From the NCBI GenBank assembly GCA_026625165.1, contig CP112999.1:1426001-1490000 (forward strand): a DNA stretch of 64,000 nt, given 5' to 3'. The DNA comes from Methanoregula sp. GTDB taxonomy: Archaea > Halobacteriota > Methanomicrobia > Methanomicrobiales > Methanospirillaceae. A program made the position numbers and the translations under genes. How positions within the stretch are numbered: the first letter of the stretch is position 1; every line of letters starts with the position of its first letter. Positions 1 to 7,619 of this stretch are shown piece by piece. The notes beneath the pieces were generated by a model. That model searched no databases and was not told where the DNA came from. It saw only the letters and a program-made list of their open reading frames with translations.

Positions 1-2
1 TT

Positions 3-3000
3 GTTATAACGGTTAAAGATTATTTTGAACGCTATAATGATGAAAAATTCAAGATATTTTTACAAAAAATCTTTGACGAGAAAACCATTTTATTCATAGG
101 ATATGGCCTGAATGAATTTGAAGTATTAGACTTTTTAATCACAAAATCAGGAATCCCCGTCTCGAAAGAACCCAAACATTTCATTTTACTTCCGTATTAT
201 AGAGGTGAAGATAACATTCTCGAATTCGAGGAACAATATTTTCGACAAATGGGGATTTCGGTCATACCCTACATGAAAGATGAAAAAGGATATGGCCAAT
301 TGTTTGATGTGATAAAAAAATGGAACCAGGAAATTATTCTTCAATCCAGATTTTTACACGCTACTCATGAGGAATTAAAAAATGCAGCAAATAATTACAC
401 GCCCTCAGTTGAAGGAAAAATATTTCAGTTGATAACCAATGATAAGACTCTTGAATTTGAATTTTTTAGACAACTGTCCAAGACAGAAAATCCGTTTCCT
501 TGGGTTATACCACTGAAAAATTCCGGCTATTTTAATCCCAAAAACAATCCTTCCACAACTGAAGGTTTTGGATCCTATTGGATTATTATGGCGGTTCTGG
601 AAAATGTCGCGAAATTGAATAGTGAAAAACCTTCAGAAGAAATCACTGGAGAGATCATTCAAATTATCGACTCAATAATTGAATATCGTGATGAAAACAA
701 CAATCGTATTGAAAATATATTTACAGATCGCCATGTGGTTCGAATCATTTTTTTACTTCCGTTCGATTCAATCAATGCGAATCATTTAGATTTCATAAAC
801 ACTTGCCTGCACTCATACCACGACCGGATTCTTATTGCGGGAGAAATTGGAGACACAATTATTCCCCGCCTTCTCGCACATAATAATAAAAGTCTCTTAC
901 TCAAAATTCTGGAAATTTTATTAGATTTTGAAAAGAGTAAAAAACCTACTTTCGAGAAGTATCCCTCTGTACTGGGTGAATATTACCTTCAGGTCGTGAT
1001 GGAAAAATATACTATAAAGATCCTCACGACTTGTGGGATTGAATGTATCGATGTAGCAATAAGAAAAATCGAATCCGTTGTGCGAGAAGATCCTTCGCAA
1101 TTCCATGAAGTATGGCTACCCTCAATAACCGAAAAAAGCGACGTAAAGGAACGATATGACACTCAAATAATTCATTTCATATGGATTGGTTTCAAACTTT
1201 TAGGTCCAACACAGATCAGAGACCATGTATCAGAATTATTGAAGAAAGAACACTCAATTTTCAAACGATTAGCAATTAGTGCTATCAATGAATATTACCC
1301 CGAACTCAATGATCTTTTCTGGAGTATTGAACATAACCCTCTAAATGAATTTCATGTTAAGCATGAATTGTACGAATTACTGAAACAACATTGTAACAAA
1401 TTCTCGGATCAACAAATTAAGAAAGTGATTGAGTGGATTGAAACTCAAACATATCATGAAGATAAAATATCTGATGATCCACTCGTTCAGGGAAAATATC
1501 TTGCATATCACAAAAAAGAATGGCTTTCTGCATTACTACCAAAAGGTGATCCACAGGTCGAAGATCTTTTTGCAAAATATCAATCAATCAATCCAGCGGA
1601 ACTTAAACACCCAGGACGAAGTTTTGTTATTGAACATTTTTCAGGACTTCCAAGTCCGATCCCCAAGGAAGATCTCCTCAATAAAACTAACGTAGAAATC
1701 GTTCAGTATCTCAACAATTTTCAAGGTGACGAATATGGCCCAGAAATTTCAAGGCATTCTCTTTGTGATATTTTTCGGGTATGCATCATAGAAAATCCCC
1801 AAAAATTTTTACAAGATTTAGATCCCTTCCTGAATCTCAATAGGCTGTATCAATATGAATTGCTCATTGGATTGTCAGAAGCATGGCGAAAAGAGAATAA
1901 TTTCAAATGGGCGGGAATTTTTAAATTTATTAATTCTATTCTTGAATCTGAAGAATTTTGGACGGAAGTCTACAATGAAGGTGAATCAAATTACAGAAAT
2001 TGGATAATCTCTCGCATTGCAAATTTAATAGAAGAGGGAACAGTAAAGGATTCGCATTTATTTGAATTACATCTTCTTCCCGAAGCCGAGAAAATATTAT
2101 TGTTACTCGCCCGAAGAGCTGAATCTGATCTTTTCACGGGGGGAGATCTCGTCAATTCTGTGTTAAATTCGAATAAAGGTAGTATCTATTCTGCAATTGT
2201 GAACTATTCGTTGTGTTATGGCCGTCACTATCGGAAAGACTCTGATATCCGCTGGCCCGAATCAATAAAGAAAGAGTTTGAACAGCGCCTTGATCCAAGC
2301 GTTGAGCCTTCAGTAGAATTTTCAGTAACACTAGGAAAATATTTACCGTATCTTTGTTATCTGGATAAGGAATGGGTACGGCGAAATATTAACCGGATTT
2401 TCCCTAAAGACAATGAAATTCACTGGAATGCCGCCTTTACTGCATATTTGTTCTATTCAAAAATCTTCAAAAATATTTACAGCATGCTTAAGGCAAATGG
2501 CCATTATTCGAGGGCTATTAACACGGAATTCAAAGATCCCCACATTAATGAAAATCTCGTTCGCCATATCTGTATTGTTTATATTGAGGATATTGAAAAA
2601 ACCGACGACGGGCAAAGTTTAATTTCTCAACTACTCTTTTCGTGGAATTTTACGCAAATAATAGAACTGATACACTTTTTAAAATGGTATGGACAGAAAG
2701 TGACCCCGGAAAAACGACAGATGGTTTTACCATTGTGGGAAATAATATTTTCAAAAATCGTTTCAGATGAGAAAAATCCCGATAATATACGCTTATTATC
2801 AGGATTAAACGATTGGATATGTTTAATTGATGATTTATCCGATGAGATCTGCGAACGATTGAAGGTCTCTGTCAAATATATCAGATCTCATGATTTTGGA
2901 TTTGTTGAAGAGCTGATCCGTCATTCTGATAAAAAACCAAAATGTGCCGGTGAAATTTTTCTGAATATGATTGAAGCCGGTCATTTTTTTGATTATCAAC

Positions 3001-3137
3001 AGGAACTTATCAAAAAATTTGTCACAATTCTCTATGAAAAAGGGGAAAGAAAAATTGCCGATGCGATATGTAATCAATACTTGCGTGTCGGATTTGAGTT
3101 TCTCATTCCTATCTATGAACAAAATCAAAATCCATGA
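3..3137 (+). CDS. SIR2-like domain protein, 5' end outside window (putative defence protein)
   Basis: The reading frame is open from the first bases of the window, so the start lies upstream. The visible N-terminus contains LFIGYGLNEFEVLDFL and a following PYYRGED/LEFEEQYF segment, which matches the end of SIR2-like domains of prokaryotic anti-phage proteins, where the domain acts as an NADase. The catalytic Asn/His residues would lie upstream and cannot be checked. The remaining 900 or so residues are a long alpha-helical region with no recognised catalytic motif, probably a sensor or repeat region; the last 100 residues may correspond to the SIR2-associated DUF4020 type. AT-rich codon use sets it apart from the GC-rich genes beyond 5.5 kb. 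It sits next to a restriction-modification system. The SIR2 assignment is good; the defence role is inference. Confidence 0.75.
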   Translation, partial: VITVKDYFERYNDEKFKIFLQKIFDEKTILFIGYGLNEFEVLDFLITKSGIPVSKEPKHFILLPYYRGEDNILEFEEQYFRQMGISVIPYMKDEKGYGQLFDVIKKWNQEIILQSRFLHATHEELKNAANNYTPSVEGKIFQLITNDKTLEFEFFRQLSKTENPFPWVIPLKNSGYFNPKNNPSTTEGFGSYWIIMAVLENVAKLNSEKPSEEITGEIIQIIDSIIEYRDENNNRIENIFTDRHVVRIIFLLPFDSINANHLDFINTCLHSYHDRILIAGEIGDTIIPRLLAHNNKSLLLKILEILLDFEKSKKPTFEKYPSVLGEYYLQVVMEKYTIKILTTCGIECIDVAIRKIESVVREDPSQFHEVWLPSITEKSDVKERYDTQIIHFIWIGFKLLGPTQIRDHVSELLKKEHSIFKRLAISAINEYYPELNDLFWSIEHNPLNEFHVKHELYELLKQHCNKFSDQQIKKVIEWIETQTYHEDKISDDPLVQGKYLAYHKKEWLSALLPKGDPQVEDLFAKYQSINPAELKHPGRSFVIEHFSGLPSPIPKEDLLNKTNVEIVQYLNNFQGDEYGPEISRHSLCDIFRVCIIENPQKFLQDLDPFLNLNRLYQYELLIGLSEAWRKENNFKWAGIFKFINSILESEEFWTEVYNEGESNYRNWIISRIANLIEEGTVKDSHLFELHLLPEAEKILLLLARRAESDLFTGGDLVNSVLNSNKGSIYSAIVNYSLCYGRHYRKDSDIRWPESIKKEFEQRLDPSVEPSVEFSVTLGKYLPYLCYLDKEWVRRNINRIFPKDNEIHWNAAFTAYLFYSKIFKNIYSMLKANGHYSRAINTEFKDPHINENLVRHICIVYIEDIEKTDDGQSLISQLLFSWNFTQIIELIHFLKWYGQKVTPEKRQMVLPLWEIIFSKIVSDEKNPDNIRLLSGLNDWICLIDDLSDEICERLKVSVKYIRSHDFGFVEELIRHSDKKPKCAGEIFLNMIEAGHFFDYQQELIKKFVTILYEKGERKIADAICNQYLRVGFEFLIPIYEQNQNP

Positions 3138-3193
3138 TCATTTTGTGAATGTTATGAAAACCTAATTAAGACAAAAGGAATTCTAAGAATATT

Positions 3194-3820
3194 ATGCTTG
3201 ATTATCAAGATTATATCCTCCCGAATATTTTAGAGACAAGTGTCATTCAGGAAGCAATTGATTTTTTCACAACGCGTCAAATGATCGATCTGCCACTTAC
3301 CGATTCATTCACAGATGTAGGTGTTTATGCCCTGTATTATTTCGGCGATTTCGAAAATTATCGTCCGATATCAACAATAAATAAGGATGCTAAAACTCTG
3401 GATGCTTTTTTTCCCATCTATGTAGGGAAAGCAGTACCTCAAGGATCAAGAACGGCAAGAACGAAAAAATCTATAAAGAAATCTTTGTTCAATAGACTGG
3501 AAGAGCATTCCAAAAGCATCCAAAGTGCCTCCAATCTTGATATCAACGACTTTAAATGCAGATTTACGATTTTAAGAGACAATGAAATTGATCTGATTGT
3601 CCCTCTCGAATCGGAGTTAATCCGCCGGTATGCACCGTTGTGGAATTCATGCGTGTCTGGATTCGGGATACATCACCCGGGATCTGGAAGATACAAACAA
3701 AAGAAATCCGAATGGGATACTCTTCATCCTGGTAGATATTTTGCTGATAAACTGACGGGAAAAGAATTGAATCTTGATGCAATAAAGGACAAGATTTCAG
3801 AATATACCAAAAAATTATGA
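3194..3820 (+). CDS. Eco29kI-type GIY-YIG restriction endonuclease
   Basis: A 208-residue protein of the size of the GIY-YIG type II endonuclease Eco29kI. The GIY-like strand is GVYALYY (residues 43-49) and the YIG-like strand is IYVGKA (75-80). Arg101 and His105 lie in NRLEEH, Glu139 in PLESEL and Asn151 in LWN. As I recall the Eco29kI active site (Tyr49, Tyr76, Arg104, His108, Glu142, Asn154), the spacing R+4=H and E+12=N is preserved exactly, so the enzyme looks intact. It should cleave double-stranded DNA at a specific site, CCGCGG if specificity is conserved. The gene starts 56 nt after the SIR2 gene and runs tail to tail into the methyltransferase gene with a 6-nt overlap. Family confidence is high; specificity is unproven. 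Confidence 0.85.
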   Translation: MLDYQDYILPNILETSVIQEAIDFFTTRQMIDLPLTDSFTDVGVYALYYFGDFENYRPISTINKDAKTLDAFFPIYVGKAVPQGSRTARTKKSIKKSLFNRLEEHSKSIQSASNLDINDFKCRFTILRDNEIDLIVPLESELIRRYAPLWNSCVSGFGIHHPGSGRYKQKKSEWDTLHPGRYFADKLTGKELNLDAIKDKISEYTKKL

Positions 3821-5203
3821 TTTTCTTAATTCAACGACAGCCTCATACAACCTGTGTCCCTTGGTCGCCTTTGAAACCCTGACCTCCGACTGGATAATGC
3901 TATTACCAATTCTTTTAGATCTTGGAATATGAATTTCAACAATCTCAAGACCCACTGACTCTGCGATTTTTGCAAAATATTCATCGGTCGGAATCGTGAC
4001 ACCCTGCAATATACTGTTTCCGATTACAACGAGTGCGGTTCCTCCTTTTTTCAATGTGAATTCTATTCCTTTTGAAAATCTATAACAATCATTGAAATAT
4101 GATATGGCATAATTTGCCCAGCCACTCCCGCCATATACTCCTTTTTCGGGATTAATTTTCTTAATTTGCGCCAATTTGTCCATTAAATCAATCTTGGGAA
4201 GATCGAAGATTAGACCGATTTCTTCTTTGTCCCTGACCGTCTGCCAGAAATTTCCGAAATTGGATTCCTCTAATGGTTTCATATCCTTGGGGCCATGGGC
4301 GAAACCAAGCCAATAGATCTGAGGGCGTGTGTTCCGGTTGTAATGATAATTATTCAGGTAAGGTGGTGAAGTGATGATGAGATCAATCGTTTTCCTCGAC
4401 AGGTATTTTTCGTAATTGAAAAATGAATCATTAATTATCGTCGATGTTGGAATTCTCTGGTTAGCCAATGTCTTCTTGATCCATGCGATGTCTTTTAGAA
4501 ATTCAAGAAGTTTTTGAACCGTGATATCTCTTACGTCGTAATCCTCGATATCCGCTTTGCCCGAACCTCTTCGGGTTCCCAAGCTGGGCTCGTATGAATA
4601 ATTTGAATATTTCACCATCGTGGAAGTGAAAGCAAGTTTGAACAGATCCGAGATGTTTTGATCTTCAAGTGTCTGAATAAAATCCATTAAAATCAGGACT
4701 TTCCGCAGGACTTTTGGGCTGTAAAAGTCAATCTTTGTTTTAAAGCCATCCGGCACCGTGCTCTGAACATGATATTTCGAATTCAGATTTTTCAGATAAT
4801 ATGAGGAGAACCGCTCGATTTCGTCATTGAACCTTTCTTCATTTATCTGGAGGCTGTTAATTTTGGTTTTGCAGGCAAAATATGCGTACGGGTTTATCTC
4901 AAATCCGATAGAATCATTTCCGGTTATATGAGATTCAACAAGTGTTGTTCCTACACCCGCGAAAGGATCTAATATGGTTCCCTTTTCCTCGATATACTTG
5001 TGAATCGAATCATTAACGAATTCTTTCGAAAAGCCAGCGATCCATGGAACCCAGCGATGAATGGGTTGAGTCTTATTACTGGAAAAGGCAGGATCGGAAA
5101 AATTTGAATGATTGTTTCCGTTTATTTGAGGAGCCCCCGCATTCGATACAGTTCCGCCTAAGAATCTATCTAATGGGTAATTTACAGTAGGGATGGATCT
5201 CAT
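3815..5203 (-). CDS. DNA amino-methyltransferase (N4-cytosine or N6-adenine), RM partner
   Basis: A 462-residue SAM-dependent DNA methyltransferase. The SAM-binding motif I is DPFAGVGTT (residues 79-87) and the catalytic motif IV is TSPPY (278-282), the (S/T/D)PP(Y/W) type used for exocyclic amino groups, not the PC motif of C5 enzymes. About 190 residues lie between motifs I and IV, probably including target recognition. It overlaps the restriction gene tail to tail and is preceded by a small DNA-binding gene with a one-base stop/start overlap, the usual layout of a type II system. It presumably protects host DNA from the Eco29kI-like nuclease. The amino-type chemistry is notable because the Eco29kI partner is, to my knowledge, a C5 enzyme. 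Confidence 0.85.
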   Translation of the reverse strand: MRSIPTVNYPLDRFLGGTVSNAGAPQINGNNHSNFSDPAFSSNKTQPIHRWVPWIAGFSKEFVNDSIHKYIEEKGTILDPFAGVGTTLVESHITGNDSIGFEINPYAYFACKTKINSLQINEERFNDEIERFSSYYLKNLNSKYHVQSTVPDGFKTKIDFYSPKVLRKVLILMDFIQTLEDQNISDLFKLAFTSTMVKYSNYSYEPSLGTRRGSGKADIEDYDVRDITVQKLLEFLKDIAWIKKTLANQRIPTSTIINDSFFNYEKYLSRKTIDLIITSPPYLNNYHYNRNTRPQIYWLGFAHGPKDMKPLEESNFGNFWQTVRDKEEIGLIFDLPKIDLMDKLAQIKKINPEKGVYGGSGWANYAISYFNDCYRFSKGIEFTLKKGGTALVVIGNSILQGVTIPTDEYFAKIAESVGLEIVEIHIPRSKRIGNSIIQSEVRVSKATKGHRLYEAVVELRKS

Positions 5204-5400
5204 TATTTTTCCTCGTGAGTTCCATTACTTCCCATGCGTTGCTTGACATTTGTTGAGATGAGAGATTTCTCTGCAAGCCAGGCTAACACGATATTTCTGA
5301 CGATATCTGCATCGCCTTCACCAAATTCCCCCCGTAATTGTGAAATTAGCTCCCACTGGCCCGGAGTGAAGACAACTTGAACCCGTTTCTTGTCATTCAT
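5203..5400 (-). CDS. Small RHH/CopG-like protein preceding the methyltransferase
   Basis: I place the start at the ATG giving MNDKKRVQVVFTPGQ, which yields 65 residues and puts the gene directly at the front of the pair; the longer frame adds 14 hydrophobic/cysteine residues unlike the family. The body is a short strand (RVQVVFTPGQ) followed by two helices (WELISQLRGEF and ADIVRNIVLAWLAEKS), the arrangement of archaeal ribbon-helix-helix DNA-binding proteins. Its stop shares one base with the methyltransferase ATG, implying translational coupling. A controller-like role in the restriction-modification operon is plausible but inferred. Confidence 0.6.
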   Translation of the reverse strand: MNDKKRVQVVFTPGQWELISQLRGEFGEGDADIVRNIVLAWLAEKSLISTNVKQRMGSNGTHEEK

Positions 5401-5512
5401 CTGTGTCTCCCAAAACACACTTAAAACACATATGGAAGACATTTGAAAATAAAGTTATTGATTTGATCCTCAATTTCTCCCAAGGTTCAGTCAAGGCTAA
5501 GCCCTGAGAAAC

Positions 5513-5524
5513 ACGATATATAAT
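5513..5524 (+). promoter_or_regulatory. TATA-box promoter of the 5560 gene pair
   Basis: The sequence CGATATATAAT is a good archaeal TATA element. It lies about 40 nt before the ATG at 5560, which would put transcription start near 5545 and leave a short leader containing GGAGC. It marks the switch from the AT-rich defence island to the GC-rich backbone. Confidence 0.5.
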
Positions 5525-5559
5525 CAGCCCGAGGGCCCGAGGGCAGGAGCCATGAGACA

Positions 5560-6063
5560 ATGGCAGATTTCGTACAGAGTTCAGAAAGCAAGAACGCGGT
5601 TCGCGAACTTGCGACCCCGATTCCGGACGTTGCGACGTTCAACACGATCGTCCAGTCGGTCATCACCGACAACCCGTTCGAATGTGTAGGATATATGACT
5701 GCCGGGGTTACCCATGACCCCGTGGAAAAGATCCGTGAGAGCTACACGGCCAAGGTCGTTTACCAGGACACAGAGGCCAGGACTGTGGGCAACGACTCCA
5801 GTAAGTTCAACTCGGTTGCCGGGTTCAACGCCGGGGCCGCTGCACTGCTCGCCGACGCAGCACTCGCGGCTGCACACGGCGGGACCGCCGTGCGGGACAC
5901 CGAGAACGAGTCCTTCAGTGCGACCCTCCGGTGCCACGACGCCAACGGTGAACTGTACAACCTCACGTTCACCCGCGACCGGGTTACGCTCCAGTCCTAC
6001 TCGGACGATGCAATCCGGACCAATGTCGAGACCTGGGCGGACACCGTGGCAGCACTCGCGTAA
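5560..6063 (+). CDS. Conserved-looking hypothetical protein, 167 aa
   Basis: I do not recognise the family. The protein is soluble, without signal peptide or membrane segment: MADFVQSSESKN at the start, an Ala/Gly-rich helical centre (GFNAGAAALLADAALAAA, residues 88-105) and a beta-rich C-terminal half (SFSATLRCHD, YNLTFTRDRVTLQSY). Codon use is strongly GC-biased and regular, as in a well-expressed gene. It has its own TATA box and is followed after 27 nt by a 45-residue membrane protein gene, so the two form one operon. Function is unknown. Confidence 0.75.
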   Translation: MADFVQSSESKNAVRELATPIPDVATFNTIVQSVITDNPFECVGYMTAGVTHDPVEKIRESYTAKVVYQDTEARTVGNDSSKFNSVAGFNAGAAALLADAALAAAHGGTAVRDTENESFSATLRCHDANGELYNLTFTRDRVTLQSYSDDAIRTNVETWADTVAALA

Positions 6064-6090
6064 GCGGGAGCAAGGCAGAGGTGAAACGCA

Positions 6091-6228
6091 ATGGACAACG
6101 AGATCATCGTCACAGCGCTCTTCTTGGGCGCTGGGTTGCTCGCCTACGTTGTGATCCCGGGCCTGCTCGTCATGTGGGACCGGGTGCTCGACTATATGGG
6201 CAACTCCGGAAAGAACGAGGAATACTGA
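6091..6228 (+). CDS. 45-residue single-span membrane protein
   Basis: The short frame starts MDNEIIVTALFLG and has a hydrophobic span at about residues 5-28 followed by a charged tail (WDRVLDYMGNSGKNEEY). A strong ribosome binding site (GAGGTGA) lies 6 nt before the ATG. The 27-nt distance from the preceding gene implies co-expression. It was too short for automatic calling, but the signal, codon use and predicted membrane topology all support a real gene. It may anchor or accompany the 167-residue partner at the membrane; that is inference. Confidence 0.65.
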   Translation: MDNEIIVTALFLGAGLLAYVVIPGLLVMWDRVLDYMGNSGKNEEY

Positions 6229-6640
6229 CGGGGGAGGCAGATCCTCCCTCTCTGTCCGGCCCTGTTTTCACCTCCCCAACCCCCTTTTCCCACCCCTTCC
6301 CGACGAGGGGAAAATACGCCCAAATCAGGCCCTTTTTCACGTCGGAAAGGGAGACCAGATACCGGAAAATCCCGTAAAATCATCCGTTTCTGTTCGTGTG
6401 GAAACGGGGGCAGTATTGCGCCCTGATTGCCGAAACGCGACAGGATTGCACCTCGCCTAATGGCTGCCAAAGCCCATAGAATCGAGGTCAATTTTACCCC
6501 ATACTTTAACCCATCCGACAGGAGAAAGTCGATTCTAGGCCCTGTTTTGAGGGTTATTTTTTCTGAGTATCGAACCCAAAAATGGGTGAGATACGAGAAG
6601 ACCGAAGGTCTTCGACGGAGATCCCGGAAAAGTGGTGTTT

Positions 6641-6700
6641 TGTCGGGATTGTCAGGAAAATGTCGGGATTGATGGCGGGTTTGGCGGGATTATGGCGGGT
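6641..6700 (+). repeat. Ten-base-periodic G-rich repeat
   Basis: TGTCGGGATT occurs at 6641 and 6661, and then GATGGCGGGT, TTGGCGGGAT and TATGGCGGGT follow as consecutive decamers, so GGCGGG recurs exactly every 10 bases (6674, 6684, 6694). Four GGG runs with 7-8-base loops could form a quadruplex. The function is unknown. Confidence 0.5.
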
Positions 6701-6747
6701 TCGCGGCTGGTTTAGGAGATTTTGGAAAAAGGGAATTTTCAGAAATC

Positions 6748-6815
6748 CGGACCTGTCGATTGCATCGACACATCGCCCGGACTTGTCGAAAAAACCTGAA
6801 AATTTCGACACATCG
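6748..6815. repeat. Two adjacent TGTCGA inverted repeats
   Basis: TGTCGAT (6754-6760) pairs with ATCGACA (6764-6770), and TGTCGAA (6784-6790) pairs with TTCGACA (6804-6810); both are preceded by CCGGAC(C/T) and followed by CATCG, so the unit is duplicated. It lies 3' of the nucleotidyltransferase gene and could be a transcript-end hairpin pair or protein sites. Confidence 0.5.
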
Positions 6816-6866
6816 TTACCGGCCAGTTGTTACTTCAGAGAGATAAGGAGGGTATATTGTCCGCAA

Positions 6867-7619
6867 TCATTCGATGAGCAGGAGCAGCCTCTCAACAACA
6901 TCGCGGGCCTGCGCCGGATCCATCCGGCGGTACATTGCCACGGCATCCATATCAGGCGGGATCTCCCGCAGCGTCCCTGCAAGGAACGGGAACTCACGGA
7001 GCCGCTCACCGAAATACTGGATATCGATCTCCGTGCCACCTGCAGCCGGGTCAAGGAGTGCTAGGATATCGGCGCGGTCCTTGCGCAGCTTGCCCTGCTC
7101 CCATTCCTCATCGTATGACGTGCCACCCCGAATCCTTGCCAACCGGTCCCATGCCGCTTTCAGCTTGAAGACCAGGAGCAGCGTCCGTTCCGGCACCACA
7201 ACCGGAGAACCGGCGCGGATCTCCCGCACCTCAGTACGGCCATCGAGCAGGGAGAACGGGCACTCCTCGGCTCTCCCCTCAAACCGGCAGACATCCTCGC
7301 GGGACCCGAAATCGATCAGGATCTCGCCTTCCGGGATGTGTTTCACGACCGTATTGGGGATCATCGGGTGCCGCTTGTGGACAAAACCGCGCTCGTCCCG
7401 CAGGTACTTCATAAGGTGCTGCCGGGCCCTGCTGTTGGTGATGAGGTCGATATCCACCGATCCGTACCACGGGTTGTAGATGTATACCGCCCAGCCACCG
7501 ATGAGGACGGTGAGAGGATACCGCTCATCCTCGATACGGGCCTGCACCCACCGGAATATCTCGATCAGCTCGTCCCGCGACGCATCGATGACCGTGCGTG
7601 CCGCGTTATAATCCACCAT
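6867..7619 (-). CDS. AbiEii-like nucleotidyltransferase (putative type IV toxin)
   Basis: A 250-residue minimal nucleotidyltransferase. The signature is GGWAVYIYNP (residues 41-50) followed by SVDIDLI (54-60), i.e. GG plus the DxD metal ligands. A conserved Lys lies in FKLKAAWDR (near 152) and a KDRAD segment (near 180) resembles the AbiEii K-D-D motif. AbiEii proteins are toxins that transfer nucleotides to target RNA or protein and are neutralised by the cognate AbiEi. The start overlaps the preceding antitoxin-like gene by 14 nt, as in AbiE operons. It is shorter than many AbiEii toxins. The family call is good; toxicity is inference. Confidence 0.7.
   Translation of the reverse strand: MVDYNAARTVIDASRDELIEIFRWVQARIEDERYPLTVLIGGWAVYIYNPWYGSVDIDLITNSRARQHLMKYLRDERGFVHKRHPMIPNTVVKHIPEGEILIDFGSREDVCRFEGRAEECPFSLLDGRTEVREIRAGSPVVVPERTLLLVFKLKAAWDRLARIRGGTSYDEEWEQGKLRKDRADILALLDPAAGGTEIDIQYFGERLREFPFLAGTLREIPPDMDAVAMYRRMDPAQARDVVERLLLLIE

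Larger units (their letters stand above)
6229..6866. other. Gene-free interval with G-rich decamer repeats and inverted repeats
   Basis: No convincing gene is seen in these 638 bases between convergent operons; frames here lack ribosome binding sites and look like chance. The first 80 bases are pyrimidine-rich with T runs and may hold the terminator of the 5560 pair. Two structured stretches, a G-rich periodic repeat and a pair of inverted repeats, are listed separately. Confidence 0.6.

Noticed and set aside
5581-6154. Three other open frames antisense to or overlapping the 5560 gene
   Set aside because: The plus-strand frame with TATA box and ribosome binding site explains the region; the others are GC-bias shadows.
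6427-6811. Possible small genes in the 6.2-6.9 kb gap
   Set aside because: Frames overlap the periodic repeat and inverted repeats, no ribosome binding site, no recognisable product.
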